Origin: CAYLZO01 sp964387775
Lineage (GTDB): Bacteria; Chloroflexota; Anaerolineae; JAAYZQ01
DNA: 21,994 bases
Assembly: GCA_964387775.1 (NCBI GenBank)
Contig: CAYLZO010000066.1
Coordinates: forward strand, 1-21,994
Direction of reading: 5' to 3'
A program made the translations under genes and the position numbers. Numbering within the stretch: the first letter of the stretch is position 1; each line of letters opens with the position of its first letter. Below, one piece after another: positions 6,669 to 14,580 of the stretch. Under the pieces are notes generated by a model. It saw only the letters and a list, made by a program, of their open reading frames with translations, had not been told where the DNA came from and searched no databases.

Positions 6669-7414
6669 TCTACTTCCTCCATGTGAACGTTGCGCCGGGC
6701 GACGAAAAAGGCGGTCAGCGCGCCGACGATGGTCGCGCCAAAGGCCACCTGCCCCACCGGCTGCAGGATCTTTTGCCACAGCGTCATCATGACCGGCACC
6801 TTGGGATCGCTGGGCAGGTCATAGACCTCCGGCTCCTCTTCCAGCACGTAGAGCACGTGCAGGCCGCCCAGCTCGTGCTCGCCGTAGAGCCGGGCCTTGT
6901 CCACGCCCATCCCCTTGAGGGCCGCCACCCGCTCCTTGCCCTGGGCGATCAGCTCGTCGCGGTCGCCATAGTGGATGGCGCCAAAGGGGCAGGCCATGGC
7001 GCAGGCGGTCTCGCCGCCGTTGGCCGTGCGCTGCACGCAAAAGGTGCACTTGTTGGACTTGGCCTCGCCGGTCAGCGGGCTGGCCACGTTCAACTGTGGG
7101 ATGTGGAAGGGGCAGGCCTGGCTGCAATAGCCACAGCCGTTGCATTTATCCTGGTCCAGCACCACAAAGCCGTCGGGGTGGTGGTACAGCGCGCCGGTGG
7201 GGCAGGCCTCCACGCAGCCGGCCTCGGTGCAGTGGTTGCAGGCCCGCTTGTGGTAGTACTGGCGCACGCTGGGGAACTGGCCCACCTCGTGGGTCAGCAT
7301 CTCTGTCCAAAAGATTTGCTTGCCCACGACCACGTCGTTCTCCCGCTTGCACTCGACGGTGCAGGCGTTGCAGAACAGGCAGTTCGAGGTATCGATCAAC
7401 ATTGCTTTTGCCAT
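6665..7414 (-). CDS. Four-cluster ferredoxin subunit with C-terminal membrane anchor
   Basis: A 249-residue electron-transfer subunit of the FdhB/DmsB/PsrB class. Sixteen Cys in four sets support four [4Fe-4S] clusters: C12/15/18/22, C59/62/67/71, C91/94/97/101 and C123/126/138/142. The last set has the CTFC-x11-C-x3-C spacing usual for the family. A single helix near residues 219-239 (AFGATIVGALTAFFVA) anchors it, as in formate dehydrogenase beta subunits. It passes electrons between the molybdenum subunit and cytochrome b. GGAGG lies about 10 bp before the ATG. Its stop overlaps the cytochrome b start. Confidence 0.94.
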   Translation of the reverse strand: MAKAMLIDTSNCLFCNACTVECKRENDVVVGKQIFWTEMLTHEVGQFPSVRQYYHKRACNHCTEAGCVEACPTGALYHHPDGFVVLDQDKCNGCGYCSQACPFHIPQLNVASPLTGEAKSNKCTFCVQRTANGGETACAMACPFGAIHYGDRDELIAQGKERVAALKGMGVDKARLYGEHELGGLHVLYVLEEEPEVYDLPSDPKVPVMMTLWQKILQPVGQVAFGATIVGALTAFFVARRNVHMEEVE

Positions 7415-7417
7415 TGT

Positions 7418-8098
7418 CTAGTATCCTCCAGAAGGTTCAGCGTGATGCGGCGCCGGCGCGGCGGCAAGCAGGGCCGAGGCCAGCCGGGCCAACTCGCGGT
7501 AGAAGGGCAGCCGGGCCGCCTCTATCACCCGCCGGCAGAAGCGGGGCAGCCAGGGCTGCACCTGCTGCTCCAGGAAGGCCTGCTGTTGAGCCAGGCGCGC
7601 CTGGGCCGATGTCTCGTCCCCGGCTCCCTTTGCCGCCAGCGCCTGCTCGCCCAGCCAGGCCAGGAACTCGAGTTCGGCGGCGACGTGGTCCGGCAGGTCG
7701 CGATAGTCCACGGCCAGGGCCAGGCCGGCCTGGCGGTAGGCCACCAGTGCTGCCTCGGCCGGCTCGCCCATGAGCAACCCCTGCTCGGTGTAGGCCGAAG
7801 CATAGGGCGGCGCCGGCAGGTGGGGCACGGCGCTGATGAACAGGCAGGTGTATTCCACCTCCAGTGCCCGCAGCGCCGCCGCCGGATCGGCCGGCAGCGC
7901 GTCCACCGCCCGGCGTAACCCGGTCGTCGCCACGCCCAGCGGCTCCAGCACCTCGGCCAGCGCCTGTGGCCACTGCCCGTCGAGCAGCGTCTCGACCCAG
8001 GCGGCGTCCGGGTAACTGAACCCCCGCGCCAGCCCGCGCAGGGCCGCCGCCCTTTCCGCGCTCAGTTGCACCTGTTTGCCCGCCCCGTTGTCGCTCAC
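7418..8098 (-). CDS. TorD/DmsD-family molybdoenzyme assembly chaperone
   Basis: A 226-residue, all-helical cytoplasmic protein. It has the TorD-family signatures EVEYTCLFISAVPHLPAPPYASAY (about 80-103) and DLPDHVAAELEFLAWL (about 134-149). These chaperones hold the apo catalytic subunit, protect its Tat signal and check cofactor insertion before export. Its GTG start overlaps the TGA of the catalytic subunit (GTGA), and AAGG lies upstream. It falls between the catalytic and ferredoxin genes. The C-terminal ~15 residues are low complexity. Confidence 0.92.
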   Translation of the reverse strand: MSDNGAGKQVQLSAERAAALRGLARGFSYPDAAWVETLLDGQWPQALAEVLEPLGVATTGLRRAVDALPADPAAALRALEVEYTCLFISAVPHLPAPPYASAYTEQGLLMGEPAEAALVAYRQAGLALAVDYRDLPDHVAAELEFLAWLGEQALAAKGAGDETSAQARLAQQQAFLEQQVQPWLPRFCRRVIEAARLPFYRELARLASALLAAAPAPHHAEPSGGY

Positions 8099-10326
8099 GC
8101 TTTGTATACCTTGACGGCCACGTCTTCCATAAACGCGGCCATGCCGGGGCAGCCGGCTTCGAGCTGCTCGGCCACAGTCAGGTTGGGGATCAGGTCGCCC
8201 TCGTTGCCGCCCCTGGCACAGGCCTGGGTATAACCAGGGCTCCAGTGACCAAAGCCGTGGTCCACAGCCACGCAGTCGGGCCGGATGCCGGCCGTGACGT
8301 GCACTTTGACCTTGATCTTGTTCACGTGCGACTCGACCCAGACGTAATCGCCCTCGCCGACGCCCACCTTTTTGGCCGTTTCCGGATTCATGGTGGCGCA
8401 GTTTTCCGGGCAGAATTCACACAGGATAGGGTCGTTCTGGCTCTGCGACATGCGCTCCCACGGCTTGCGCCAGATGAGCAGGTGCAGCGGATACGAGTCA
8501 TTCAGTACAGCGCGCGGCTCCGCCCAGCGGGGCAGGGGGTCGTAGCCGTTCTCCTCCAACACCGTCGAATAGAGCTCGATCTTGCCCGACGGTGTGCCGA
8601 ACTCGGTCTTGGGCTCCAGCGGCTTTTCCGCGCCCCACATGCCGCCGGCGCCGCGGATCTCTTCGGCGCTGGTGCCCAACGTTTCCAATTGAGCTTTGGT
8701 CAGCACCTTGCCGCTCATGCCCTCCGGCACGTACTCGCCCAGGTCCATCTTTTTCAGCACGTTGACGACCACACTGCTAAAGCTTTTCACGTCGCCCAGC
8801 GGCGGCAGCGGGTCGCGCAGGGCCACCTGGGGATACATGGCGTGGTAGCCCCGAGGGTTCAGTCCGCTGCCCTCAAAGAAGGTATAGTCGGGCAGCACCA
8901 CGTCGGCCATTTGGGCCATCTCGCTGGGCAGGATCTCGCTGACGGCGACGAAATCGAGGGTCTTGATGGCCTCCACCAGGCGAGGCGGGTTGGGGAAGGA
9001 GAGCAAATTGTGCTTCCAGACCACCATGGCCTTGACCGGGTAGGGGTCCTGGCTGAGGATGCCTTCGGCCAGGGTGCTAAAGGCCCCTTTGCCCAAAGGT
9101 TTGATCATGGGGAACCTGTCCAGGCCGTCAATGCGCGGGCCTTTGATGGTGTCGGGATAGGCGGGGAACTCAAAGACATCACCGAAACCGGGCAGCTTGT
9201 GCTTGCGGTCCAGGACGTGGCCGCCGGGCCGGTCCAGACTGCCCACCAGCGCGTCCATGATGACGTAGCACTGGGCCGTGCGCCAGGAATTGAGATAGTT
9301 GGGGCCGCCAGCGTCGCGCTTGTGGTGGGCCACCACAGCCGGCTGGGTCGTGGCGAACTCGCGGGCGATGCGGACGATGGTCTCGGCCGGCACTTCGGAG
9401 ATGCCGGCTGCCCATTCGGGCGTATAGTCCTGCACGGCAGCCTTGAGCTGCTCCAGGCCGGTGGTATAGTTCGCCACAAACTCTTTGTCGTACAACTCCT
9501 CGTTGACGATGGTGCGGATCATGGCCAGCAGCACGGCCAGGTCGGTGCCGGGCTTGACCGGGATCCACTCGTGGGCCCTGGCGGCAGTGATCGACAGGCG
9601 CGGGTCAAAGACGACCAGTTTGGCCCCATTGGCCAGGGCATTGTTGACCGACCGGCCCCAGTGATTCTTGGACTTGCCCATGCCGTCCCAGCCAAAGGCC
9701 AGAATGTACTGGCTGTTTTCGTAATCCACCGTCCAGGTCCTGCCCTTGCCGGTGACCATGGCCCGCCAGACCACGTCGTGGGTGGTGTAGCAGGTGCTGT
9801 TGTGGGTAATCTGGTTGGGGGTGCCGATCGACCTGGCAAAGTGTTTCTGCCAGTCCTTGGTGCGGGCGACGACCACGATGGCCTGCGGGCCGTAGGCGTC
9901 GCGTACCTCTTTGAGGTTCCTGGCCGTCAGATCCAGCGCCTCGTCCCAGGTGATCTTGACCCAGCCGGGGTCCACGCCCACGCCCTTTTCCGGGTTGGTG
10001 CGTTTCATGGGATACTTGAGGCGGTCGGGGTCGTATACCAGCCGGATGGCCGAGTAGCCGCGCACGCACAGCTTGCCCTCGGCCGTCTGGTCCGTGGGGT
10101 TGCCGCTCAGGCGCACGATGCGCCCGTTGGACATGTGGGCCACGTAGGCGCAGCCCATGCTGCACACGCCGCAGGTGCCGTACAGCAGGCCGTCCTCCTG
10201 GGGCGCGGCGTAGGCCGGCAGGGGGGCAAAGGCGGTCAGCCCGCCACCCAGCACTGCCGCCGCGCCGGTGGCGCCGCTCAGCTTGAGAAACTGCCGTCTT
10301 GATAAGGTGAGATTCGATTGGCTCAT
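8095..10326 (-). CDS. Tat-exported molybdopterin oxidoreductase, PhsA/PsrA-like
   Basis: A 743-residue catalytic subunit of the DMSO-reductase superfamily. It has a Tat signal (SRRQFLK at 9-15, hydrophobic stretch, likely cut after AYA-40), a [4Fe-4S] site (C52/55/59/87), the molybdenum-cofactor core, and a C-terminal dinucleotide-binding domain starting near HLLIWRKPWE. The probable Mo ligand is C179 in THNSTCYTTHD, resembling thiosulfate and polysulfide reductases (HxSTC). It lacks the Cys/Sec-His pattern of formate dehydrogenases and the Asp of nitrate-type enzymes. The ATG at 10326 has GGAGGAG upstream; a longer extension would hide the Tat motif. Substrate could be thiosulfate, polysulfide, tetrathionate or a metalloid oxyanion; nearby sulfur genes favour sulfur. 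Confidence 0.92.
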   Translation of the reverse strand: MSQSNLTLSRRQFLKLSGATGAAAVLGGGLTAFAPLPAYAAPQEDGLLYGTCGVCSMGCAYVAHMSNGRIVRLSGNPTDQTAEGKLCVRGYSAIRLVYDPDRLKYPMKRTNPEKGVGVDPGWVKITWDEALDLTARNLKEVRDAYGPQAIVVVARTKDWQKHFARSIGTPNQITHNSTCYTTHDVVWRAMVTGKGRTWTVDYENSQYILAFGWDGMGKSKNHWGRSVNNALANGAKLVVFDPRLSITAARAHEWIPVKPGTDLAVLLAMIRTIVNEELYDKEFVANYTTGLEQLKAAVQDYTPEWAAGISEVPAETIVRIAREFATTQPAVVAHHKRDAGGPNYLNSWRTAQCYVIMDALVGSLDRPGGHVLDRKHKLPGFGDVFEFPAYPDTIKGPRIDGLDRFPMIKPLGKGAFSTLAEGILSQDPYPVKAMVVWKHNLLSFPNPPRLVEAIKTLDFVAVSEILPSEMAQMADVVLPDYTFFEGSGLNPRGYHAMYPQVALRDPLPPLGDVKSFSSVVVNVLKKMDLGEYVPEGMSGKVLTKAQLETLGTSAEEIRGAGGMWGAEKPLEPKTEFGTPSGKIELYSTVLEENGYDPLPRWAEPRAVLNDSYPLHLLIWRKPWERMSQSQNDPILCEFCPENCATMNPETAKKVGVGEGDYVWVESHVNKIKVKVHVTAGIRPDCVAVDHGFGHWSPGYTQACARGGNEGDLIPNLTVAEQLEAGCPGMAAFMEDVAVKVYKA

Positions 10327-10418
10327 AGAGACACACTCCTCCACGTTGAACTCGGCGACGAGCGCCGTCGCCGGAACAATACAACGCCCACCGGCAAGAG
10401 GTCGATGAACGTTACCAT
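10323..10418 (-). other. Possible leader ORF overlapping the Mo-subunit start
   Basis: A 31-codon frame opens at the ATG at 10418 and its TGA overlaps the catalytic-subunit ATG as ATGA. The peptide begins MVTFIDLLPVGVVLF and continues into an Arg/Ser-rich tail. No good ribosome site is spaced correctly; AAAGGAGGAGG is about 20 bp too far upstream. Coupling to the main gene is possible but not supported beyond the overlap. Confidence 0.2.
10353..10373 (-). promoter_or_regulatory. Hairpin in the Mo-operon leader
   Basis: CGGCGACG-AGCGC-CGTCGCCG forms a perfect 8-bp stem 27 bp upstream of the catalytic-subunit ATG, just before its ribosome site. It could tune translation or protect the leader. 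I see no full molybdenum-cofactor riboswitch around it. Confidence 0.4.
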
Positions 10419-10465
10419 AACAAGCCAGGTCCCGACCGCCTCCTCCTTTGCAGGGGCCGTGGAGC

Positions 10466-10471
10466 ATTGTA
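10466..10471 (-). promoter_or_regulatory. Candidate -10 box of the Mo-oxidoreductase operon
   Basis: TACAAT on the minus strand, about 140 bp before the ATG, is the best -10 candidate. No good -35 box is found 17 bp upstream, which suits an activator-dependent promoter. The 379-bp gap 10327-10705 holds this box, the leader hairpin, a CRP/FNR-like site, and the promoter of the divergent regulator gene. Confidence 0.35.
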
Positions 10472-10501
10472 CCACAAACCAGCCTGCCGCGCATCGTGGA
10501 A

Positions 10502-10517
10502 TGTGACATTTTTCACC
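10502..10517. promoter_or_regulatory. CRP/FNR-family-like binding site
   Basis: TGTGA-CATTTT-TCACC matches the TGTGA-N6-TCACA pattern of CRP-type regulators in nine of ten positions and resembles FNR-type sites. It lies between an anaerobic-respiration operon and a divergent two-component system. Its centre is about 50 bp upstream of the predicted start of the Mo operon, off the usual -41.5 or -61.5 positions, so either the start site or the assignment is uncertain. Confidence 0.45.
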
Positions 10518-10647
10518 TGCTGCTTTGGGCCGGGCGCCCGCCCGTTTGCCCGGCGCATCTGGCGGGGGCGCGGCCCGCATTTCGGGCAGCGCGCCTGGGC
10601 AGATTGCGCAAGCAGCCGGCGCCCACCGGTAGAGCAAGGGGCCAATT

Positions 10648-10676
10648 TTGCCCTGGCGTCGAGGATCGGCTATAAT
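10648..10676 (+). promoter_or_regulatory. Sigma70 promoter of the two-component system
   Basis: TTGCCC (10648-10653), a 17-bp spacer and consensus TATAAT (10671-10676) lie about 30 bp upstream of the GTG start of the response regulator, giving a short leader of about 23 nt. Confidence 0.75.
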
Positions 10677-10705
10677 GGCCCGGATAGAGACCAAGAGAGG
10701 GAGAC

Positions 10706-11425
10706 GTGCAACGCATCCGAATTTTGCTGGCCGACGATCATGCCCTGGTGCGGGAGGGCACGCGCGAGCTGCTGGAGCGCGAGCCGGACCTGGAGGTGGT
10801 GGCCGAGGCCGGCGATGGGCAGCAGGCCATCGCCCTGGCCGCCGAGCTGCGGCCCGACGTGGCCGTTCTGGACGCGGCCATGCCCGGCGTCAACGGCGTC
10901 GAGGCGGCCCGCGCCATCCGCGCCGCCTGCCCGGAGACGGCGGTGCTCATCCTGAGCGCCTACGACAGCGACGCCTACCTCTTTGCCGCGTTGGAGGCCG
11001 GGGCGACGGGCTATCTACTCAAGAGCAGCCCGACCCAGGAGCTGGTCCGCGCCGTGCGCACCCTGCACGCCGGCGGCTCGGCCCTGCACCCCGACGTGGC
11101 CCGCAAGCTGGTGGACCGCTTTGCCCAACCTGGAAGCCGGGCGGCCACGCCACCGCCGCCCTCGAACAAGGTCGAGGCGCTCAGCGAGCGCGAGCTGGAG
11201 GTGCTGCGCCTCGCCGCCCGGGGGCTGACCAACCGGGACATTGCCGGGCGGCTGAACATCGGGCGGCGCACGGTGCAGTCGCACCTGGCCAACGTCTTTG
11301 CCAAGACCGACAGCCAGTCGCGCACCGAAGCCGTGGTCGCCGCGCTGCGCAAGGGCTGGCTCAGCCTGGAGGAGACGGAGGGCGACGCGCTCGGTGCCGA
11401 GGGGCGGCAGCCGGCCGATGGCTGA
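10706..11425 (+). CDS. NarL/FixJ-type response regulator
   Basis: A 239-residue regulator. The receiver domain (about 3-125) has acidic D10/D11, phospho-acceptor D56 (VAVLDAAMPG), S84 and K106 (YLLKSS). A LuxR-type helix-turn-helix follows: LSERELEVLRLAARGLTNRDI, then RTVQSHLANVFAKTDSQSRTEAV. The start is GTG with GAGGGAGA just before it. Its end overlaps the histidine kinase ATG by 8 bp, so the two form a cognate pair. It is divergent from the Mo-oxidoreductase operon and is a good candidate to control it in response to redox or electron-acceptor state (inference). Confidence 0.95.
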   Translation: MQRIRILLADDHALVREGTRELLEREPDLEVVAEAGDGQQAIALAAELRPDVAVLDAAMPGVNGVEAARAIRAACPETAVLILSAYDSDAYLFAALEAGATGYLLKSSPTQELVRAVRTLHAGGSALHPDVARKLVDRFAQPGSRAATPPPPSNKVEALSERELEVLRLAARGLTNRDIAGRLNIGRRTVQSHLANVFAKTDSQSRTEAVVAALRKGWLSLEETEGDALGAEGRQPADG

Positions 11426-12797
11426 GCGCGCCCTCTCGCTCAGGCTCGCCGTCCGCCGGCGAGGCTTTTGGGCCTGGCTGCTGATCCTGGTCCTGGCGAT
11501 AGCCCTGCACGTGGGCGCCGGCAACCCCCTGCGCGCCCTGCTGGCCCAGGTTTCCCTGCAATTGACCCCCTGCCTGGTCGAGCGGCTGCTCTTTCTGGCG
11601 CCGGTGGCCCTGGCGGCCTGGTATTTTGGTCCCGCCGCCGGCGTGCTGACCATCGCCCTCTCCCTGGCCGTGATGTTGATCCGGACCGCGATCTCTTCCT
11701 GCCAGCCGGAGAGCGCCCTGCAAGAAATCACCGGTGTCTTGGCCCTGGCCATCTTTCTCAACTGGATCTTTTCCCGGCTGCGGGGGGAGCAGCGCGGGCG
11801 GGAGCAAGAGCGACTGCTCGGCCTGGAGCGGTTGCGTATCTCGGAGAGGCGCTTCCGGGGGCTGTTCGAGAACGCCAGCGACGCCATCTGGCTGCAGGAC
11901 GACCGCGGGCGACTGGTCGAAGTGAACGCTGCCTGCGCCCGGCTCACCGGTTACGAACCGGAGGACCTGGTCGGCCAGCCGGTGGAAAAACTCCTGCCGG
12001 AGCCACTGGCCGAGGGCAGCCAGGAACGGGCGTTGCGTCGCCAGGATGGCGCTGAGGCGGTCGCCGAGGTGATGGTCAGCGCCGCGCCGGGCGGCTGGTT
12101 GTGCATCGCCCGCGACGTGACCGAGCGCCACCAACGCGAAGAGTCCACCCGCTTCTTTGCCCGCCAGGTGCTCCAGGCCCAAGAGGAGGAGCGGCGGCGC
12201 GTCGCCCGCGAGCTGCACGACAGCACGGTGCAGAGCCTGGTGGTCGTCTCCAACCAACTGGAGGCGCTGGCCCTGGATGGGCACGACCTGCCGCCGGCTG
12301 CTGGCGAGCGGCTGGGGCAGGTGCAGGGCCTGGTTCGCGAGGCCGTGTCCGAGGCGCGGCATTTCAGCCAGAACCTGCGCCCGCCGGCCCTGGACGACCT
12401 GGGCCTGCTGCCCAGCCTGGAGGAGCTGGCCGCCGGCCTGCGGCGCGACGAGGGTCTGGCCGTCGAGGTGCTGGCCCTGGGCCAGGCGCGGCGGCTGTCC
12501 TCCGAGACCGAGCTGGCCCTGTACCGCATCGTCCAGGAGGTGCTGAGCAACGTGCGCCGCCACGCCCGCGCGACGGAGGCCATCGTCAATCTGCGCTTCT
12601 TCCCCGACACGGTGCGGGTCGTGGTCCGCGACGACGGCCAGGGCTGCGAACTGCCCAAGTATCTGGAGGACCTGGTGTCCGCCGGCTGCCTGGGGCTGGC
12701 CGGGATCTATGAGCGGGCGCACCTGCTGGGCGGCCAGGCCGAGATCCGCTCCGCGCCGGGGCAGGGGACGACGGTCTGGGTGGAGCTGCCGGGGTGA
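11418..12797 (+). CDS. Membrane PAS histidine kinase, NarX/DegS-like (HisKA_3)
   Basis: A 459-residue sensor kinase. The N-terminus has about four hydrophobic segments (near 18-33, 56-70, 72-90, 103-118), resembling DUF4118/MASE-type membrane sensors with almost no external domain. A PAS domain follows (about 146-245; RFRGLFENASDAIW ... ARDVTER), then a HisKA_3 dimerisation helix with phospho-accepting H267 in RRVARELHDSTVQSL. The ATPase domain has NVRRHARA, DDGQG and GLAGIYERAHLLGG. HisKA_3 kinases pair with NarL-type regulators, as here. No Cys cluster or heme motif is evident in the PAS domain, so the signal is unknown. The ATG overlaps the regulator stop; longer upstream extensions would overlap the regulator and are rejected. 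Confidence 0.94.
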   Translation: MAERALSLRLAVRRRGFWAWLLILVLAIALHVGAGNPLRALLAQVSLQLTPCLVERLLFLAPVALAAWYFGPAAGVLTIALSLAVMLIRTAISSCQPESALQEITGVLALAIFLNWIFSRLRGEQRGREQERLLGLERLRISERRFRGLFENASDAIWLQDDRGRLVEVNAACARLTGYEPEDLVGQPVEKLLPEPLAEGSQERALRRQDGAEAVAEVMVSAAPGGWLCIARDVTERHQREESTRFFARQVLQAQEEERRRVARELHDSTVQSLVVVSNQLEALALDGHDLPPAAGERLGQVQGLVREAVSEARHFSQNLRPPALDDLGLLPSLEELAAGLRRDEGLAVEVLALGQARRLSSETELALYRIVQEVLSNVRRHARATEAIVNLRFFPDTVRVVVRDDGQGCELPKYLEDLVSAGCLGLAGIYERAHLLGGQAEIRSAPGQGTTVWVELPG

Positions 12798-12819
12798 GGT
12801 TCTCCGCTACCCTGCCGCC

Positions 12820-14331
12820 TCAAACCGGAGCCAGGGTGTCAAAGCCAAACTGTCTGGCGACGCCCTGAAGTTCGGGCGCCAGCCGATGCAGAGTCTGGTC
12901 GAACGCCTGGCGGGCCTTCTCCGGCCCGAACCGTTGGCCGATCACTTCCAGTTGAGCCAGCAAGAACTGGCGATACATCTCCACCAACTCTTCCGTCCCT
13001 GTCTCAGGACTTGTCTGGTCCTCGATTTGCCCCCGGTGCAGGCGTAGGGGCAGTTGCCCGCATCGCTCGTTGACCTGTTGCTCACAGGTGTCGTTTTCAG
13101 ACGAGCGCCAGGCGAGGGTGCTGTGGCACAGCAGCCCGGCGATCTCGCCAAAGGCACGGCGCAGGCGGATCTTGTCCAGGCTGGCGACGCGCACCATGTC
13201 TACCGCCGCCAGGGCGTACAACACCCGGCTGGCGGCAAAGACGGTCAAGCCTAAGGCCTGGGCGATGGACGCCACGCTCTTGACGCCATCCAACGCAGCC
13301 AGGATCTGCTCCTCATTTGGTGTGAGCGCCAGGGCCGCCTGACCCGGAGCCGGGCTGCCTGGCTCGAATACCATGTCGGCTGAGGGCACCAAACGCTGGA
13401 TGATGCTCCAATCGTCCACTGTGCGGCATCCGGCCAGGACCAGGTCTTTGGCGCTCAGGTCGAGAGGGACGCACCATTCCTCACAAGGCCGTTCCTGGTC
13501 CAGCGTGAACCGGCCTTCTTGCCAGCGGAACAGCTCGCACACCGCCTCCAGCGCCGCCTGGGGCGAAAGCCTGGCCGGTGGCTCTCCCTGGCACTGGTAG
13601 GAAGCGCCTGTCGGCTGCCCCCGCTCAAAGCCGAGTGTGCAGGTGACAGGCCCACGGGTGACAGAGAGCCGGCCGCTGTGCCGGCTAGAGGCGAGGAAGC
13701 GGATGAGATCGGGCAGGTGTTGGTGGCCGAGATCCCCGCTGAGGCTCATCAGGGCCCGGCCCTCCTCTGCTTGACCATCGTGGTCCTCGTCCTGAATGCC
13801 GCGCATGATGCTGTGCAGCCAGGTGCCTTCCATCTCCAGGTAGCGCTCCCTGTGGTCGAGCAGGGCCAGCTTGAGGGGAGATTGGCTGCCACGCCGCTCC
13901 GTTTCCAGGGCGACCCGCACCTCACGCACTTGCTCGGCCAGGAGGGCCTGGCGCTGTTCCAACAGAGAGACAGCCCGCCGCAGAGGAAGCCTGTTCAAGA
14001 GGTAGATGACCAGATCGTAATCGAGATAGATCTCGTCCCGGCTGGCAGCCTGGGTTTCCAGCGCCTCAAAGAAAGCGCCTCGCCCGGCCTCGGTCAGGCG
14101 GTAGACCGCCTTGCGGGCGCTGCCACGCCCACGCTGCGCGCCAGATCCGGCCACGAGGCCCTGGTCGAGCAACCTATCCAGGGCATAGTACACTCCGGCC
14201 ATGCTGACCTTGAACCAGTCGGCGATCCCTTCGGCCTCGATCCGCTGGTGCAGTTCATAGCCGTGCATGGGCCGATCGAGCAACAGGCCCAGGAGCAAGA
14301 GACCGGTTGGGGTGACAGAAGGGGCACTCAT
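12820..14331 (-). CDS. PadR-DUF4388 fusion regulator
   Basis: A 503-residue multidomain regulator, about three times normal PadR length. Residues 1-90 are a PadR winged helix (GLLLLGLLLDRPMHGYELHQR, SMAGVYYALDRLLDQGLV) and ~95-180 are the helical PadR C-terminal domain with the YLEMEGTWLHSIMRG end. A second module opens at ~195 (MSLSGDLGHQHLPDLIRFLA ... SGRLSVTRG), typical of DUF4388/PatA-N-like domains. Then come a short winged-helix-like part (~336-385, LTPNEEQILAALDGVKSVASIAQALGL) and a helical tail. AGGAGGAGG lies just before the ATG. It is convergent with the kinase gene, only 22 bp away, with no clear hairpin between. Its target is unknown. Confidence 0.85.
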   Translation of the reverse strand: MSAPSVTPTGLLLLGLLLDRPMHGYELHQRIEAEGIADWFKVSMAGVYYALDRLLDQGLVAGSGAQRGRGSARKAVYRLTEAGRGAFFEALETQAASRDEIYLDYDLVIYLLNRLPLRRAVSLLEQRQALLAEQVREVRVALETERRGSQSPLKLALLDHRERYLEMEGTWLHSIMRGIQDEDHDGQAEEGRALMSLSGDLGHQHLPDLIRFLASSRHSGRLSVTRGPVTCTLGFERGQPTGASYQCQGEPPARLSPQAALEAVCELFRWQEGRFTLDQERPCEEWCVPLDLSAKDLVLAGCRTVDDWSIIQRLVPSADMVFEPGSPAPGQAALALTPNEEQILAALDGVKSVASIAQALGLTVFAASRVLYALAAVDMVRVASLDKIRLRRAFGEIAGLLCHSTLAWRSSENDTCEQQVNERCGQLPLRLHRGQIEDQTSPETGTEELVEMYRQFLLAQLEVIGQRFGPEKARQAFDQTLHRLAPELQGVARQFGFDTLAPV

Positions 14332-14561
14332 GATCCTCCTCCTCGCTCCAACGATTGGAACGTCTTTCTACGGCGGGAAGCGGGCATTGCCTTTTCAGCC
14401 ACGAAGGCCAGGTCCTCGACGAGGGAGCGCAACCAGAAAAGCGGAAAACTCACCACAGGTTCGTGGCCGCAGAGGCCGCTGGCGTCCCGGCAACCGTAAC
14501 AGCCGGGGCAAAAGCTCAGGCGTCGCTCCAGGAAGGGGATCAACTCCCTGCTTGCGGTCAA
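14328..14561 (-). CDS. Possible small Cys-rich protein upstream of the PadR fusion
   Basis: A 77-residue frame starting at TTG (14561) with GGAGGA three bases upstream, a tight spacing. Its TGA overlaps the next ATG as ATGA, as in coupled genes. The middle is rich in Cys, FCPGCYGCRDASGLCGH, then a hydrophobic stretch FPLFWLRSLVEDLAFVAEKAMP. The frame stays open further upstream, but only through the repeat element. I do not recognise a family. It could be a small metal-binding protein or a non-functional open frame. Confidence 0.4.
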   Translation of the reverse strand: MTASRELIPFLERRLSFCPGCYGCRDASGLCGHEPVVSFPLFWLRSLVEDLAFVAEKAMPASRRRKTFQSLERGGGS

Positions 14562-14580
14562 AGTTCCTCCATGCCGTGCT

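Noticed and set aside
8245..10302. A 685-codon open frame antisense to the Mo catalytic subunit
   Set aside because: It is a by-product of high-GC coding on the other strand: the protein is His/Gly/Val-rich, matches no domain, and the minus-strand gene has clear motifs throughout.
8095..10326. Reading the Mo enzyme as a formate dehydrogenase because of the FdnI-like cytochrome and FdhB-like ferredoxin
   Set aside because: The catalytic subunit lacks the Cys/Sec-His pattern of formate dehydrogenases and has an HNSTC motif instead; the accessory subunits are shared by many members of the superfamily.
11361..12722. A 453-codon antisense frame over the histidine kinase
   Set aside because: Composition is Gln/Gly/Ala repeats without domains; the plus-strand kinase has all expected motifs.
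12798..12819. A terminator between the convergent kinase and PadR-fusion genes
   Set aside because: Only 22 bp separate them and no convincing stem-loop or T-run is visible.
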